Assembly: GCA_902785485.1 (NCBI GenBank)
Contig: CACZZA010000007.1
Span: forward strand, 1 to 36,534
Length of the DNA stretch: 36,534 nt
Source: an uncultured Ruminococcus sp.
Lineage (GTDB): Bacteria; Bacillota; Clostridia; Oscillospirales; CAG-272
Direction: 5' to 3'
The first letter of the stretch is position 1, and every line of letters begins with the position of its first letter. This document shows positions 24,214 through 32,067 of the stretch, in pieces. The translations under genes were made by a program, and so were the position numbers. The notes under the pieces are model-generated. The model saw nothing but the letters and a program-made list of their open reading frames with translations. It did not search any database and had not been told where the DNA came from.

Positions 24214-26484
24214 ATGCTTTTCCGTAAACTGCTTCGTACCGCGCTTCGTTACAAAGCGCAATTTATCTCCATGATAATAATGATCGGACTCGGACTCGGC
24301 GTATTCGTCGGTTTCAATATGGAGTGGGTCAGTATAGAGAAGAACATCGACTACGCGTTCAAGGAGACCGGCTTTGCCGACTTCCGTCTTGTCAACGAGA
24401 GCGGCTTTTCCGAGGAAGACGCGAAGAGCGTCGCCTCGATCCCCGGAGTCGAAGACACGACCCGATTTCTCGCGGTCAATACCGTCGTCAAGGGCGGGAC
24501 CGACGTCATCACGCTGACCGTCAGCGAGAACATAAACGTTTCCGGTTTTCTGACGACTTCCGGAGAGGGGTACGACGGAGAGTCTTCCGACAAGATCTGG
24601 CTTTCCGATCAGTACGCGGAGCGCAACGGGATCAGCGTAGGCGACCAACTGTCGCTGTCATACCGCGACGTTACGCTCGAAACCAAGGTCGCGGGACTCG
24701 TCAAATCCGGCGAATACCTGATCTGCCTACCCGACGACAGTCTGCTTATGCCGGACTTTGACTCTTACGGTTTTGCGTATGTTTCGCCTGCCGCGTTCAA
24801 AAAAGCCGCGGGATATGAGTTTTATACGCAGATAAACGTCATTTCCGACCTCACAAAGGAAGAGTTTTCCGAAAAGGCTAACGGGGCGCTGGGCAGAACG
24901 ACGCTCGTAGTTTCAAAAGACGACACGGTCTCGTACTCCGAGGCTATGGGCGAGAGCGAAGAGGGAAAGACTATGGGGTCTGTCCTGCCCGTGCTGTTCA
25001 TCGCGATCGCGGTGCTGACGATGGTCACGACGATGCACCGTATCACCGCTAACGAGAAAACGCAGATAGGTACGCTCAAATCTCTCGGCTTCACCGACAG
25101 ACGGATACTCGTACACTATTCGTCATACGCGCTGTTTATCGGCGTCGTAGGCACGGTCCTGGGCGCGGGGATAGGCTACGGACTCGCTTATTACATAATG
25201 AACCCGAACGGCGCGATGGGAACATATCTCGATATGCCGCAGTGGAAGCTGTATATGCCGTCGTTTGCGTATATCGTGATCGTCGGCGTGATAGCGTTTT
25301 TAACATTCATAGGCTTTCTGTCGGTCAAAAAAATGCTCAAAGGCTCGGCGGCTGACGCCCTGCGTCCGTATTCGCCCAAGGCGATGCGTAAGCTCCGGAT
25401 CGAAAACACCCGTCTCTGGAACAAATTCGGCTTCGGCACGCGCTGGAACCTGCGCGACGTGCTTCGTCACCCCTCGCGGTCGCTGATGACGCTGTTCGGA
25501 GTCGTCGGGTGTACGGTCCTGCTCGTCGGAGGACTCGGGATGCGCGACACGATGGACGACTTTGTCGGCGTTTTCTACGACAAAGCGATAAATTACGAAT
25601 ATCGGCTGAATATTTCAAAAGACGCGGACAACGCAGACGCTATTGCCGCGGCGGAGAAGTACGAGGGTGACTGGTCCGCTCAAAGCTCCGTCGAAATAGG
25701 CGACGAAGCGGTACTTCTTGAAATATACTCGGTCAAACACGACAAGGTGCGGTTCATCGACGAAAAAATGAACGTCGTTCCGCTATCGGACGACGGCGCG
25801 TTCATCTGCCGCCGCATTGCGAACGAGAACGGACTCAAAGCGGGAGACGCGGCGGTCTTCTCTCCGTACGGCACGGACAAAAAATACGAGGTCAGGGTCG
25901 CGGGCGTGACGTCCTCGCTTTCAAAAAGCATAGTTCTTTCGGACGCGCTTGCGGAAAAACTCGGGATAGAATACGACGTTACGTCGGTCTATACCGACAA
26001 AGCGGGCGTCCCGACAGACGGGGTCGTCTCGTCGGTGCAATCCAAGGCGAGCATCATCGGGAGCTTCGACGCGTTTATGGAGATAATGAACGTGATGGTC
26101 TTCCTGCTCATCGCGGCGGCGGTCATCCTCGGACTCATCGTGCTGTATAACCTCGGTGTTATGAGTTACGTCGAACGCTACCGCGAAATGGCGACGCTCA
26201 AGGTGATCGGCTTCAACGACCGGAGCATAGGCCGTCTGCTCGTATCGCAAAACCTCTGGCTTTCGGTCATCGGCACGCTGATCGGTATGCCTCTCGGCTG
26301 GGCGGTGCTTGAATACCTGATCACGGCGCTCGGAAGCGAATACGAACTTCGGGTCTATATCGGACCTCTGACGTATATCATATCCGCTTTGCTGACCCTC
26401 GGAGTCTCTGTCGTCGTATCGAAGATCATCTCTGCGAAGAACAAGAAAATAGATATGGTATCGGCTCTCAAGACCGAAGAATAG
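24214..26484 (+). CDS. FtsX-like ABC permease (MacB-type, duplicated permease domain)
   Basis: 756 residues. An N-terminal helix (about 15-33) is followed by an extracellular MacB-type domain of roughly 220 residues. Three helices of the first FtsX unit follow (about 255-275, 305-325, 350-370), then a linker, a second N-terminal helix, a second extracellular domain of about 160 residues, and three final helices. The cytoplasmic TLKSLGFTDRRI and TLKVIGFNDRSI are the paired coupling motifs of the two halves. This eight- to ten-helix layout matches large Firmicute FtsX permeases that work with a separate ATPase, here the preceding gene. The substrate is not indicated. Confidence 0.92.
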   Translation: MLFRKLLRTALRYKAQFISMIIMIGLGLGVFVGFNMEWVSIEKNIDYAFKETGFADFRLVNESGFSEEDAKSVASIPGVEDTTRFLAVNTVVKGGTDVITLTVSENINVSGFLTTSGEGYDGESSDKIWLSDQYAERNGISVGDQLSLSYRDVTLETKVAGLVKSGEYLICLPDDSLLMPDFDSYGFAYVSPAAFKKAAGYEFYTQINVISDLTKEEFSEKANGALGRTTLVVSKDDTVSYSEAMGESEEGKTMGSVLPVLFIAIAVLTMVTTMHRITANEKTQIGTLKSLGFTDRRILVHYSSYALFIGVVGTVLGAGIGYGLAYYIMNPNGAMGTYLDMPQWKLYMPSFAYIVIVGVIAFLTFIGFLSVKKMLKGSAADALRPYSPKAMRKLRIENTRLWNKFGFGTRWNLRDVLRHPSRSLMTLFGVVGCTVLLVGGLGMRDTMDDFVGVFYDKAINYEYRLNISKDADNADAIAAAEKYEGDWSAQSSVEIGDEAVLLEIYSVKHDKVRFIDEKMNVVPLSDDGAFICRRIANENGLKAGDAAVFSPYGTDKKYEVRVAGVTSSLSKSIVLSDALAEKLGIEYDVTSVYTDKAGVPTDGVVSSVQSKASIIGSFDAFMEIMNVMVFLLIAAAVILGLIVLYNLGVMSYVERYREMATLKVIGFNDRSIGRLLVSQNLWLSVIGTLIGMPLGWAVLEYLITALGSEYELRVYIGPLTYIISALLTLGVSVVVSKIISAKNKKIDMVSALKTEE

Positions 26485-26495
26485 AAGGTGATTAT

Positions 26496-26753
26496 ATGGT
26501 AAAAAACGTATTCAAGATCGACGGGATGTACTGTTCGATGTGCGAAAGTCACGTCAACGACGCCATCCGCGCGGCGTTTCCCGGAGTAAAGGTCAAATCG
26601 GATCACGCGTCCGGGGTATGCGAAGTCCTGTCCGAAAACGGGATCGACCCGGAAAAAGCGGCGGAAGCGCTCGGAAAGACGGGATATAAGGTAATATCGA
26701 GTTCGTCCGGACCTTACGAGAAAAAATCGTTTTTCAAAAGATTGTTCAAATAA
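26496..26753 (+). CDS. Small heavy-metal-associated (HMA) domain protein
   Basis: 85 residues with ATG 11 bases after the permease stop and a GAAGGTGA ribosome binding site. The fold is HMA: FKIDGMYCSMCESHVNDAIR holds the GMxCxxC metal-binding motif (CSMC), usual for Cu+ or Zn2+ chaperones, and the betas continue through VKVKSDHASGVCEV. A linker then leads to a short basic-hydrophobic end (KKSFFKRLFK) that could dock on membranes. Operon position after a MacB-like pair and close to feo suggests metal handling; direct evidence is lacking. Confidence 0.88.
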   Translation: MVKNVFKIDGMYCSMCESHVNDAIRAAFPGVKVKSDHASGVCEVLSENGIDPEKAAEALGKTGYKVISSSSGPYEKKSFFKRLFK

Positions 26754-26757
26754 AATA

Positions 26758-26782
26758 CGCGCCCCTGTTTTTCAGGGGCGCG
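26758..26782. terminator. Bidirectional hairpin between convergent genes
   Basis: A perfect 10-base-pair stem, CGCGCCCCTG (26758-26767), loop TTTTT, CAGGGGCGCG (26773-26782). It lies between the HMA gene (+) and the DUF308-like gene (-) and can serve both. Confidence 0.8.
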
Positions 26783-26801
26783 CGGCTTTCTTGACGGCAC
26801 G

Positions 26802-27395
26802 TTATTCTTTTGTTTCCTCGGCGGGTACGACGGCGTTTTCTTTTTTCTTCGGATTGTAGAAGACGGAGACGATGTCGAGTATCGCGAGAACGGTAAGCAC
26901 TATTCCTGTATAGATCATAAGGTTCTCGTTGGGGTTGTCTCCCGCGGCGGTGCCGAAAGGATTGATAACTGCGACGACTCCTCCGGCTATCGAAAGGAAA
27001 GCGGAGATAAGCAGAAAGATCGAGAGAGGGATGCCTCCGTTTTTCGCGTCGAAATACGCCTGGAGCTTGAACACGCCGGAGCCGATGAGTATGATCCCGT
27101 ATGCTATCGGAACGATGATCCCGTTATCCGCGATCGCGTTCGAAAGCACGCCGCAGAGCAGACCCACGATAAACAGGATTATCGCAAGAGAGAGCGAAAA
27201 GACGTTCACCTTGCCCGCTTTTTTCGTTTTGATGAAACGGACGAAATAAACTATGCTGATAAGGACGCAAACCACTCCGAACACGATGAACAGGGTAGAA
27301 TTGAACTCCTGCGACGCCTTGAAGAGCATTACGCCGACTCCAAGCTCAAACAGAGCGACGAGCAGCATGGGAAGATTTTGCTTGAAGAATTTCAT
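26802..27395 (-). CDS. DUF308/HdeD-like membrane protein
   Basis: 197 residues from the ATG at 27395, chosen because GAGGT lies eight bases upstream; a longer frame starting at 27437 runs across the promoter -10 region. Six hydrophobic segments are seen in three pairs, e.g. LLVALFELGVGVMLF, LFIVFGVVCVLISIVYFV and VFSLSLAIILFIVGLLCGV, with a hydrophilic charged C-terminus (NPKKKENAVVPAEETKE). This is the six-helix pattern of the DUF308 (HdeD, acid-resistance membrane protein) family. Function in Clostridia is not known. It is monocistronic with its own promoter. Confidence 0.7.
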   Translation of the reverse strand: MKFFKQNLPMLLVALFELGVGVMLFKASQEFNSTLFIVFGVVCVLISIVYFVRFIKTKKAGKVNVFSLSLAIILFIVGLLCGVLSNAIADNGIIVPIAYGIILIGSGVFKLQAYFDAKNGGIPLSIFLLISAFLSIAGGVVAVINPFGTAAGDNPNENLMIYTGIVLTVLAILDIVSVFYNPKKKENAVVPAEETKE

Positions 27396-27425
27396 ATTTT
27401 TGTACCTCACTATCGTACTGATATG

Positions 27426-27454
27426 ATTATAAACCAATTACTGAACTTTTTCAA
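27426..27454 (-). promoter_or_regulatory. Promoter of DUF308-like gene
   Basis: Minus strand: TTGAAA (27449-27454), 17 bases, TATAAT (27426-27431), about 30 bases before the ATG. Confidence 0.8.
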
Positions 27455-27484
27455 GACTTAGCGACGTTTTTTTCGGCGGTCTGA

Positions 27485-27522
27485 CAAAAAAAGCGTCCCG
27501 CTGCCGTACGGGCAGCGGGACG
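27485..27522 (-). terminator. Terminator of YegP-like gene
   Basis: CGTCCCGCTGCC (27494-27505), loop GTACG, GGCAGCGGGACG (27511-27522); on the minus strand a run of seven T follows shortly after the stem. Confidence 0.9.
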
Positions 27523-27539
27523 GAGCTTTTTTCGCTCGC

Positions 27540-27908
27540 TTATTCGGCTTTTTCGACGGGAGCTTCGGGAGCGTTCTTCTTGATGCTCTCGATGCCGTTC
27601 AGGCAGCTCTTTTTGGCTTTGTAGCCTTCGCCGGTCGCGATGATCTCGCCGTTCTTCGCTTTGAGACGGAAACGGAATTCACCGGCTTTATCCGTGTAGA
27701 CTTCGAACTTGGGGTTCTTCTTGGTCTCAAATCCCTCTGCGGTCTGGTCTTCGATCTCGGCTGCGCAGTTTTTTCTGACGCTTTCGATGCCGTTCTTGCA
27801 GGCGGTCTCGGTCGTGTAGGTCTCGCTGGTCGCGATGATCTCGCCGTTTCCTGCCTTAAGGTTGAACTTGAAACCCGATTTGGTCTCTTTGATCTCGAAT
27901 TTTCCCAT
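27540..27908 (-). CDS. YegP-like protein with two DUF1508 repeats
   Basis: 122 residues, starting at the ATG at 27908 where GAAAGGAAC gives a good ribosome binding site. Two tandem DUF1508 units are plain: GKFEIKETKSGFKFNLKAGN followed by GEIIATSETYTTETACKNGI, and the second with PKFEVYTDKAGEFRFRLKAK followed by GEIIATGEGYKAKKSCLNGI. Each is a short beta hairpin pair plus helix. E. coli YegP has the same tandem form; no biochemical role is established. The high Lys/Glu content, strong promoter and terminator suggest a free-standing, well-expressed cytoplasmic protein. Confidence 0.9.
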   Translation of the reverse strand: MGKFEIKETKSGFKFNLKAGNGEIIATSETYTTETACKNGIESVRKNCAAEIEDQTAEGFETKKNPKFEVYTDKAGEFRFRLKAKNGEIIATGEGYKAKKSCLNGIESIKKNAPEAPVEKAE

Positions 27909-27976
27909 GGTATTGTTCCTTTCTTTATTCAGGATTATTTCCGTTCGCACAACGGATAAACACTTGCTACACTATT

Positions 27977-28005
27977 ATAATACCACAAAGAAGCGGAATA
28001 ATCAA
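27977..28005 (-). promoter_or_regulatory. Promoter of YegP-like gene
   Basis: Minus strand: TTGATT (28000-28005), 17 bases, TATTAT (27977-27982), about 70 bases upstream of the start. Confidence 0.6.
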
Positions 28006-28043
28006 CAATTTTTTTCAAAAAACGGGGGATTTTTGCCCGCGTA

Positions 28044-28080
28044 AACAAATACCTTCCGGACCTTGAAGATCCGGAAGGTA
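28044..28080 (-). terminator. Terminator of heterodimeric ABC exporter operon
   Basis: TACCTTCCGGA (28050-28060) pairs with TCCGGAAGGTA (28070-28080). On the minus strand the stem is followed by ATTTGTTT. It lies seven bases after the exporter stop codon. Confidence 0.8.
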
Positions 28081-28087
28081 TAGGCTG

Positions 28088-29986
28088 TTATGAGTTTTCG
28101 GTCTGCGATATGAGCTCCTGCTTCGTGAACTGGAGCATATACAGCTTGTGATAGTGCCCGTGCTTTGCAAGAAGAGCGTGATGGTCGCCCTGTTCGAGTA
28201 TCTTGCCGTGATCGAGGACTATGATGTTGTCCGAGTGCTGGATCGTCGACAGACGGTGCGCGACTATCAGCATCGTTCCGATGTTCTTGATGCGTTCGAG
28301 CGAATCCTGAATGAGCGTTTCGGTCTCCGTGTCGATGTTGGCGGTCGCCTCGTCGAGTATGATGACGGACGGCTTGTGTATTATCGTGCGCGCGAACGAG
28401 ATGAGCTGGCGCTGTCCCGCGGAGAAGTTGTTTCCGCGTTCAAGGACCTTTTCGTCAAGTCCGTGTTCGAGCTTGCCTATGAAACGGTCGGCGTTGACGT
28501 AACGGCACGCCTCCATGATCTCCTCGTCGGTGAAGCTCTCTTCACGCAGAACTATGTTCGAGCGTATGTCGCCCGAGAAGAGGAACACGTCCTGAAGCAT
28601 CTGTCCGAAGTGGCTCCGCAGAGACGCGATCTTGTAGGAGCGTATGTCACGCCCGTCGATGAGGATCTGTCCCTTCTGTATCTCGTAATTGCGGCAGATA
28701 AGCGAGAGGATCGTCGTCTTTCCGCTTCCCGTGGCGCCTACGAAAGCGACGGTCTGACCGGGATCGACGTGGAACGACACGCCTTTGAGGACCCATTCGT
28801 CCTCTTTGTAGGCGAACCACACGTCGCGGAATTCAATCTCGCCTTTGATCTCGTCGACTTCGATCGCGTCGGGAGAGTCTGTGATCTTCGGCTCGATGCC
28901 CATCACGGTAAATATCTTTTCCGCCGCGGCGAACGACTTTTGCAGTGCGTCAAACTGTTCGGCAAGGGATTGGATCGGGTTGAAGAAACGCGAGATGAAC
29001 AGATAGAACGAGACTATCGTTCCCGACGCTATCACCTGTCCGAGTACCGTGCCGCCCGAGATGACCGCGCGTCCTCCGAAATAGAACAGGCAGAGGGTCG
29101 TCGAGACGTAAAGCATATACACGAGCGGGCGGAAGATACCGAACACGAGAAGCTCGCGGCGTCTTGCGCGGCGCAGCGTGCGGCTCTTGACAAGGAAGTC
29201 TTTGAGCTTTTTGTCCTCACGGTTGAATATCTGAGTTATCTTGATGCCCGAAAGGTTCTCCGAAAGGAAGGTGTTGATGTCGGTCGTCGCGTCGTTGACT
29301 TCGCGGTAGGATTTACGCGAGAAATGACGGAATATCACCGTGAACAGAACGACGAACGGCACAAAGCAAAGCACCATAAGAGTCAGCGCGTAGTTGAGAA
29401 GAAGCATCGCGCCGAGAACTCCGAATATCACCATCACGTTCTTTGCGAGCGTGACAAGAATGTTCGTGAACATATACGATATGGAGTTCGGGTCGTTGGA
29501 TACCCTCGTGACGAGCTTGCCGACGGGCATCCCGTTCAGCTGTTCCTGCGACAGGCTCTCGATATGCGTGAAAACGTCTTCACGCAGTTTAGACAGTATC
29601 TTCTGTCCCGTCTTCTGGAGTATCATCGCCTGGAGATAGGTGCAGACCAGCGAAACGACGAGGATCGACGCGTAGATTGCGACGTATATCCAGAGCTTCG
29701 TCAGTGAGAACTCGCCCTTGACCGTTTCCTCGATACTGCCTATCAGGAGCGGCGACGCGATCTCGTAGCCTATCGACAACAGCATAATGAAGAATACAAG
29801 GATGAAGTTCTTTTTGTACGGCTTTGCGTACGCAAGCAGATCGCGGATGAGTTCTTTGTCGGAGATCTTGCGTTCGCGTTCGTCCTTTTCTCCGCGTCGT
29901 TTGTCTATCAGAAAAGCAAGGATGAACAGTATGGCGAACGTTCCGATGACTCCGCCTACTATAAGGATGGGAAGGTAGTCTCTCAT
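28088..29986 (-). CDS. ABC exporter half-transporter, consensus ATPase site subunit
   Basis: 632 residues: an extra N-terminal helix (about 7-27), a six-helix ABC exporter domain (about 60-345) and a nucleotide domain. Walker A is GATGSGKT (417-424), Gln465, signature FSAGQRQL (521-528), Walker B VIILDE with catalytic Glu546, and His577. It starts at ATG 29986, overlapping the stop of the other subunit (ATGA), after GAGGGGGTG. It matches the BmrD/LmrD/TM288-type partner of heterodimeric multidrug exporters, although substrates cannot be told from sequence. Its normal Walker B Glu contrasts with the Asp in its partner, so the pair should have one competent and one degenerate ATP site. Confidence 0.94.
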   Translation of the reverse strand: MRDYLPILIVGGVIGTFAILFILAFLIDKRRGEKDERERKISDKELIRDLLAYAKPYKKNFILVFFIMLLSIGYEIASPLLIGSIEETVKGEFSLTKLWIYVAIYASILVVSLVCTYLQAMILQKTGQKILSKLREDVFTHIESLSQEQLNGMPVGKLVTRVSNDPNSISYMFTNILVTLAKNVMVIFGVLGAMLLLNYALTLMVLCFVPFVVLFTVIFRHFSRKSYREVNDATTDINTFLSENLSGIKITQIFNREDKKLKDFLVKSRTLRRARRRELLVFGIFRPLVYMLYVSTTLCLFYFGGRAVISGGTVLGQVIASGTIVSFYLFISRFFNPIQSLAEQFDALQKSFAAAEKIFTVMGIEPKITDSPDAIEVDEIKGEIEFRDVWFAYKEDEWVLKGVSFHVDPGQTVAFVGATGSGKTTILSLICRNYEIQKGQILIDGRDIRSYKIASLRSHFGQMLQDVFLFSGDIRSNIVLREESFTDEEIMEACRYVNADRFIGKLEHGLDEKVLERGNNFSAGQRQLISFARTIIHKPSVIILDEATANIDTETETLIQDSLERIKNIGTMLIVAHRLSTIQHSDNIIVLDHGKILEQGDHHALLAKHGHYHKLYMLQFTKQELISQTENS

Positions 29987-31758
29987 GCGTTCACCCCCTC
30001 TTCCTCGAGCTTTTGCAGGTCGACGGTGCGGCGGTATGCCGGAACGCGCGAGTACAGCTCCGCGTGGCGTCCGACGTCTACGACTTTCCCGTCTTCGATA
30101 AAGATTATCTTGTCCATATTCTCGATTGTAGAGATGCGGTGCGCGATGAGGATCGTGGTCTTGCCTACGCGCGTTTTCCGCAGGTTGTCGAGGATCGTGC
30201 GCTCCGTGTCCGTGTCGACGGCGGAGACCGAATCGTCGAGAATGAGGATCGGCGCGTCCTTCATCAGCGCGCGGGCGATGGAGATACGCTGTTTCTGCCC
30301 GCCCGAGACCGTGACTCCGCGTTCTCCGAGGATAGTCGCGTATTTGTCGGCGAACTCGTCGACGTTGGAATGAATATCCGCGTTTTTGGCTGCCGATACG
30401 ACTTTTTCGCTGTCGGGAGCGTCAAACGCGAACGCTATGTTGTTCTCTATCGTGTCGGAGAACAGGAAGTTGTCCTGCGGTACGTACGCGCATCCGGCGC
30501 GGAGCGAACTGATAGTTATATCGTTCACGTCGTGTCCGTCGACGAACAGAGTGCCGTCGGGAACGTTATACGTGCGAAGGATAAGGTCTACGACCGTCGT
30601 TTTTCCCGATCCCGTCCGTCCGACGATGCCGACCGACTCTCCGGGTTCGATCTTGAACGAAACGTCGTTCAGGACGTTGTTTTCGCCGTCGGGATATTTG
30701 AACGTGAGATGGCGGAACTCGATCCCGCCTTTGATCTCGGGAAGCGCCTCTGCGCCTTCTCTGTCCTTTACGGCGGGGCGCGCGTCGAGCAGTTCGCCTA
30801 TACGGTTGATGGAGGCTCTTCCGCGGGAAGTCATGTCGATCAATTCGGATACCGCCATTATGGGCCATACTATCGAGTTGAAGTAGCCGATAAACTCGAC
30901 GAGCTGACCGGCGTTGAAGGTCCCGAGGTAGACGAGGTATCCGCCGTAGCCGAGTATGATGCAGATAACGCTCTCGACGAACAGGCTGACGAGAATGCGG
31001 AAAAGGACCGAAGTTTTGGTAAGATCGATGTTTGCGTTCTCGTTCTCAACGTTGAGTTTTTTGAACGCCCACAGTTCTTTCGCCTCTTTGACGAACGCCT
31101 TGATCACCGCGATCCCGGAAAACGACTCCTGAGAAAAATCGGACAGGCGGGAGAACGCCTCCTGTCTTGCGTCCCATTTTTTGGTCAGCGTCTTGCCTAC
31201 GACCGTCGCCGCCGCAAGGAGCAGAGCCATCGGAACGAGCGAGAGCAGAGCCAGAAAGACGTTCATGCGGAACATCTTGACAAGCGACAGGACGCCGAGG
31301 AGCAGGGCGTCGAAGAACATCATGACTCCCCATCCGAAGCAGTCCTGGACGGTCTCGAGGTCGTTTGTGAACAGCGACATCAGGCTTCCGACTTTGTTGA
31401 CCTGGTAGTATTCGCGGCTGAGGTTTTTCGCGTTGTCGAACATACTGTTCCTTATGTCTTCTTCGACTCTTATCGCCGAGCCCCAGAACGCGATGCGCCA
31501 CAGAAAACGCCCGACGACTATCGCGATGACCACTTTGATCATCGGCATACAGATATGTTCAAGCAAAAAATCAAAGTCGAACGGTACGTTCTGTCCGTTA
31601 TAGAGAACGTGTCCGTCGTTTACGCCGTTGATAAGCAGCTGATAAAGATTGGGTATTATCAGTTGCAGATAGTCGACCATTGCGAGAGCCGCGAGTCCCA
31701 TCAGCAGAAGAGGCGCGTATTTGAGATAATATTTGTTGATATGTCTTCCGAATATCAA
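29983..31758 (-). CDS. ABC exporter half-transporter, degenerate ATPase site subunit
   Basis: 591 residues from a TTG start at 31758, well placed after AGGAGGA. A six-helix exporter domain (about 18-305) precedes a nucleotide domain with Walker A GRTGSGKT (380-387), Gln428, signature VSGGQKQR (484-491), Walker B ILILDD (504-509) and His540. Residue 509, normally the catalytic Glu, is Asp, as in the BmrC/LmrC/TM287 subunit of heterodimeric exporters. The four-base overlap with the next gene supports 1:1 synthesis. A promoter lies nearly 190 bases upstream, leaving a long leader. Confidence 0.94.
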   Translation of the reverse strand: MIFGRHINKYYLKYAPLLLMGLAALAMVDYLQLIIPNLYQLLINGVNDGHVLYNGQNVPFDFDFLLEHICMPMIKVVIAIVVGRFLWRIAFWGSAIRVEEDIRNSMFDNAKNLSREYYQVNKVGSLMSLFTNDLETVQDCFGWGVMMFFDALLLGVLSLVKMFRMNVFLALLSLVPMALLLAAATVVGKTLTKKWDARQEAFSRLSDFSQESFSGIAVIKAFVKEAKELWAFKKLNVENENANIDLTKTSVLFRILVSLFVESVICIILGYGGYLVYLGTFNAGQLVEFIGYFNSIVWPIMAVSELIDMTSRGRASINRIGELLDARPAVKDREGAEALPEIKGGIEFRHLTFKYPDGENNVLNDVSFKIEPGESVGIVGRTGSGKTTVVDLILRTYNVPDGTLFVDGHDVNDITISSLRAGCAYVPQDNFLFSDTIENNIAFAFDAPDSEKVVSAAKNADIHSNVDEFADKYATILGERGVTVSGGQKQRISIARALMKDAPILILDDSVSAVDTDTERTILDNLRKTRVGKTTILIAHRISTIENMDKIIFIEDGKVVDVGRHAELYSRVPAYRRTVDLQKLEEEGVNA

Positions 31759-31944
31759 ACTGTTTTCCTCCTCCTTTTGTGAAAGGTCTTCCGTTCGTTT
31801 TCACCGGATACGGGGTGACGGTCCGCCTCCTGAGAACTAAAACGGAGATACTGTTTTTCGGCGGAAAAAGAAACGGTGTTTCCCGCCTCGCGTATGTAAA
31901 AGTGAGTAACTTCTCTTTGACCCGGGCAAAAAGCCCGTTCGGTT

Positions 31945-31973
31945 ATTATAGCATATATAATTTTATATTTCAA
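31945..31973 (-). promoter_or_regulatory. Promoter of ABC exporter operon
   Basis: Minus strand: TTGAAA (31968-31973), 17 bases, TATAAT (31945-31950). The leader of about 180 bases (31759-31938) starts with a small CGGGC-TTTTT-GCCCG hairpin and otherwise shows no riboswitch that I recognise. Confidence 0.75.
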
Positions 31974-32014
31974 CAATTTAATGAAAAAATAAACAACTGC
32001 GATCGCAAAAGAGA

Positions 32015-32050
32015 AAGTGAGGACTTTCCCGCTTGAAAAAGTCCTCACTT
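32015..32050 (-). terminator. Hairpin after beta-helix protein gene
   Basis: A perfect 12-base-pair stem, AAGTGAGGACTT (32015-32026) with AAGTCCTCACTT (32039-32050), 18 bases after the minus-strand stop; the downstream minus-strand bases are pyrimidine-rich. Confidence 0.75.
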
Positions 32051-32067
32051 GTTTTTATACGGCGATC

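Noticed and set aside
28148..31782. Long plus-strand open frames opposite the ABC exporter genes
   Set aside because: Both lie antisense to clear ABC subunits with complete Walker motifs; the translations have no recognisable domain.
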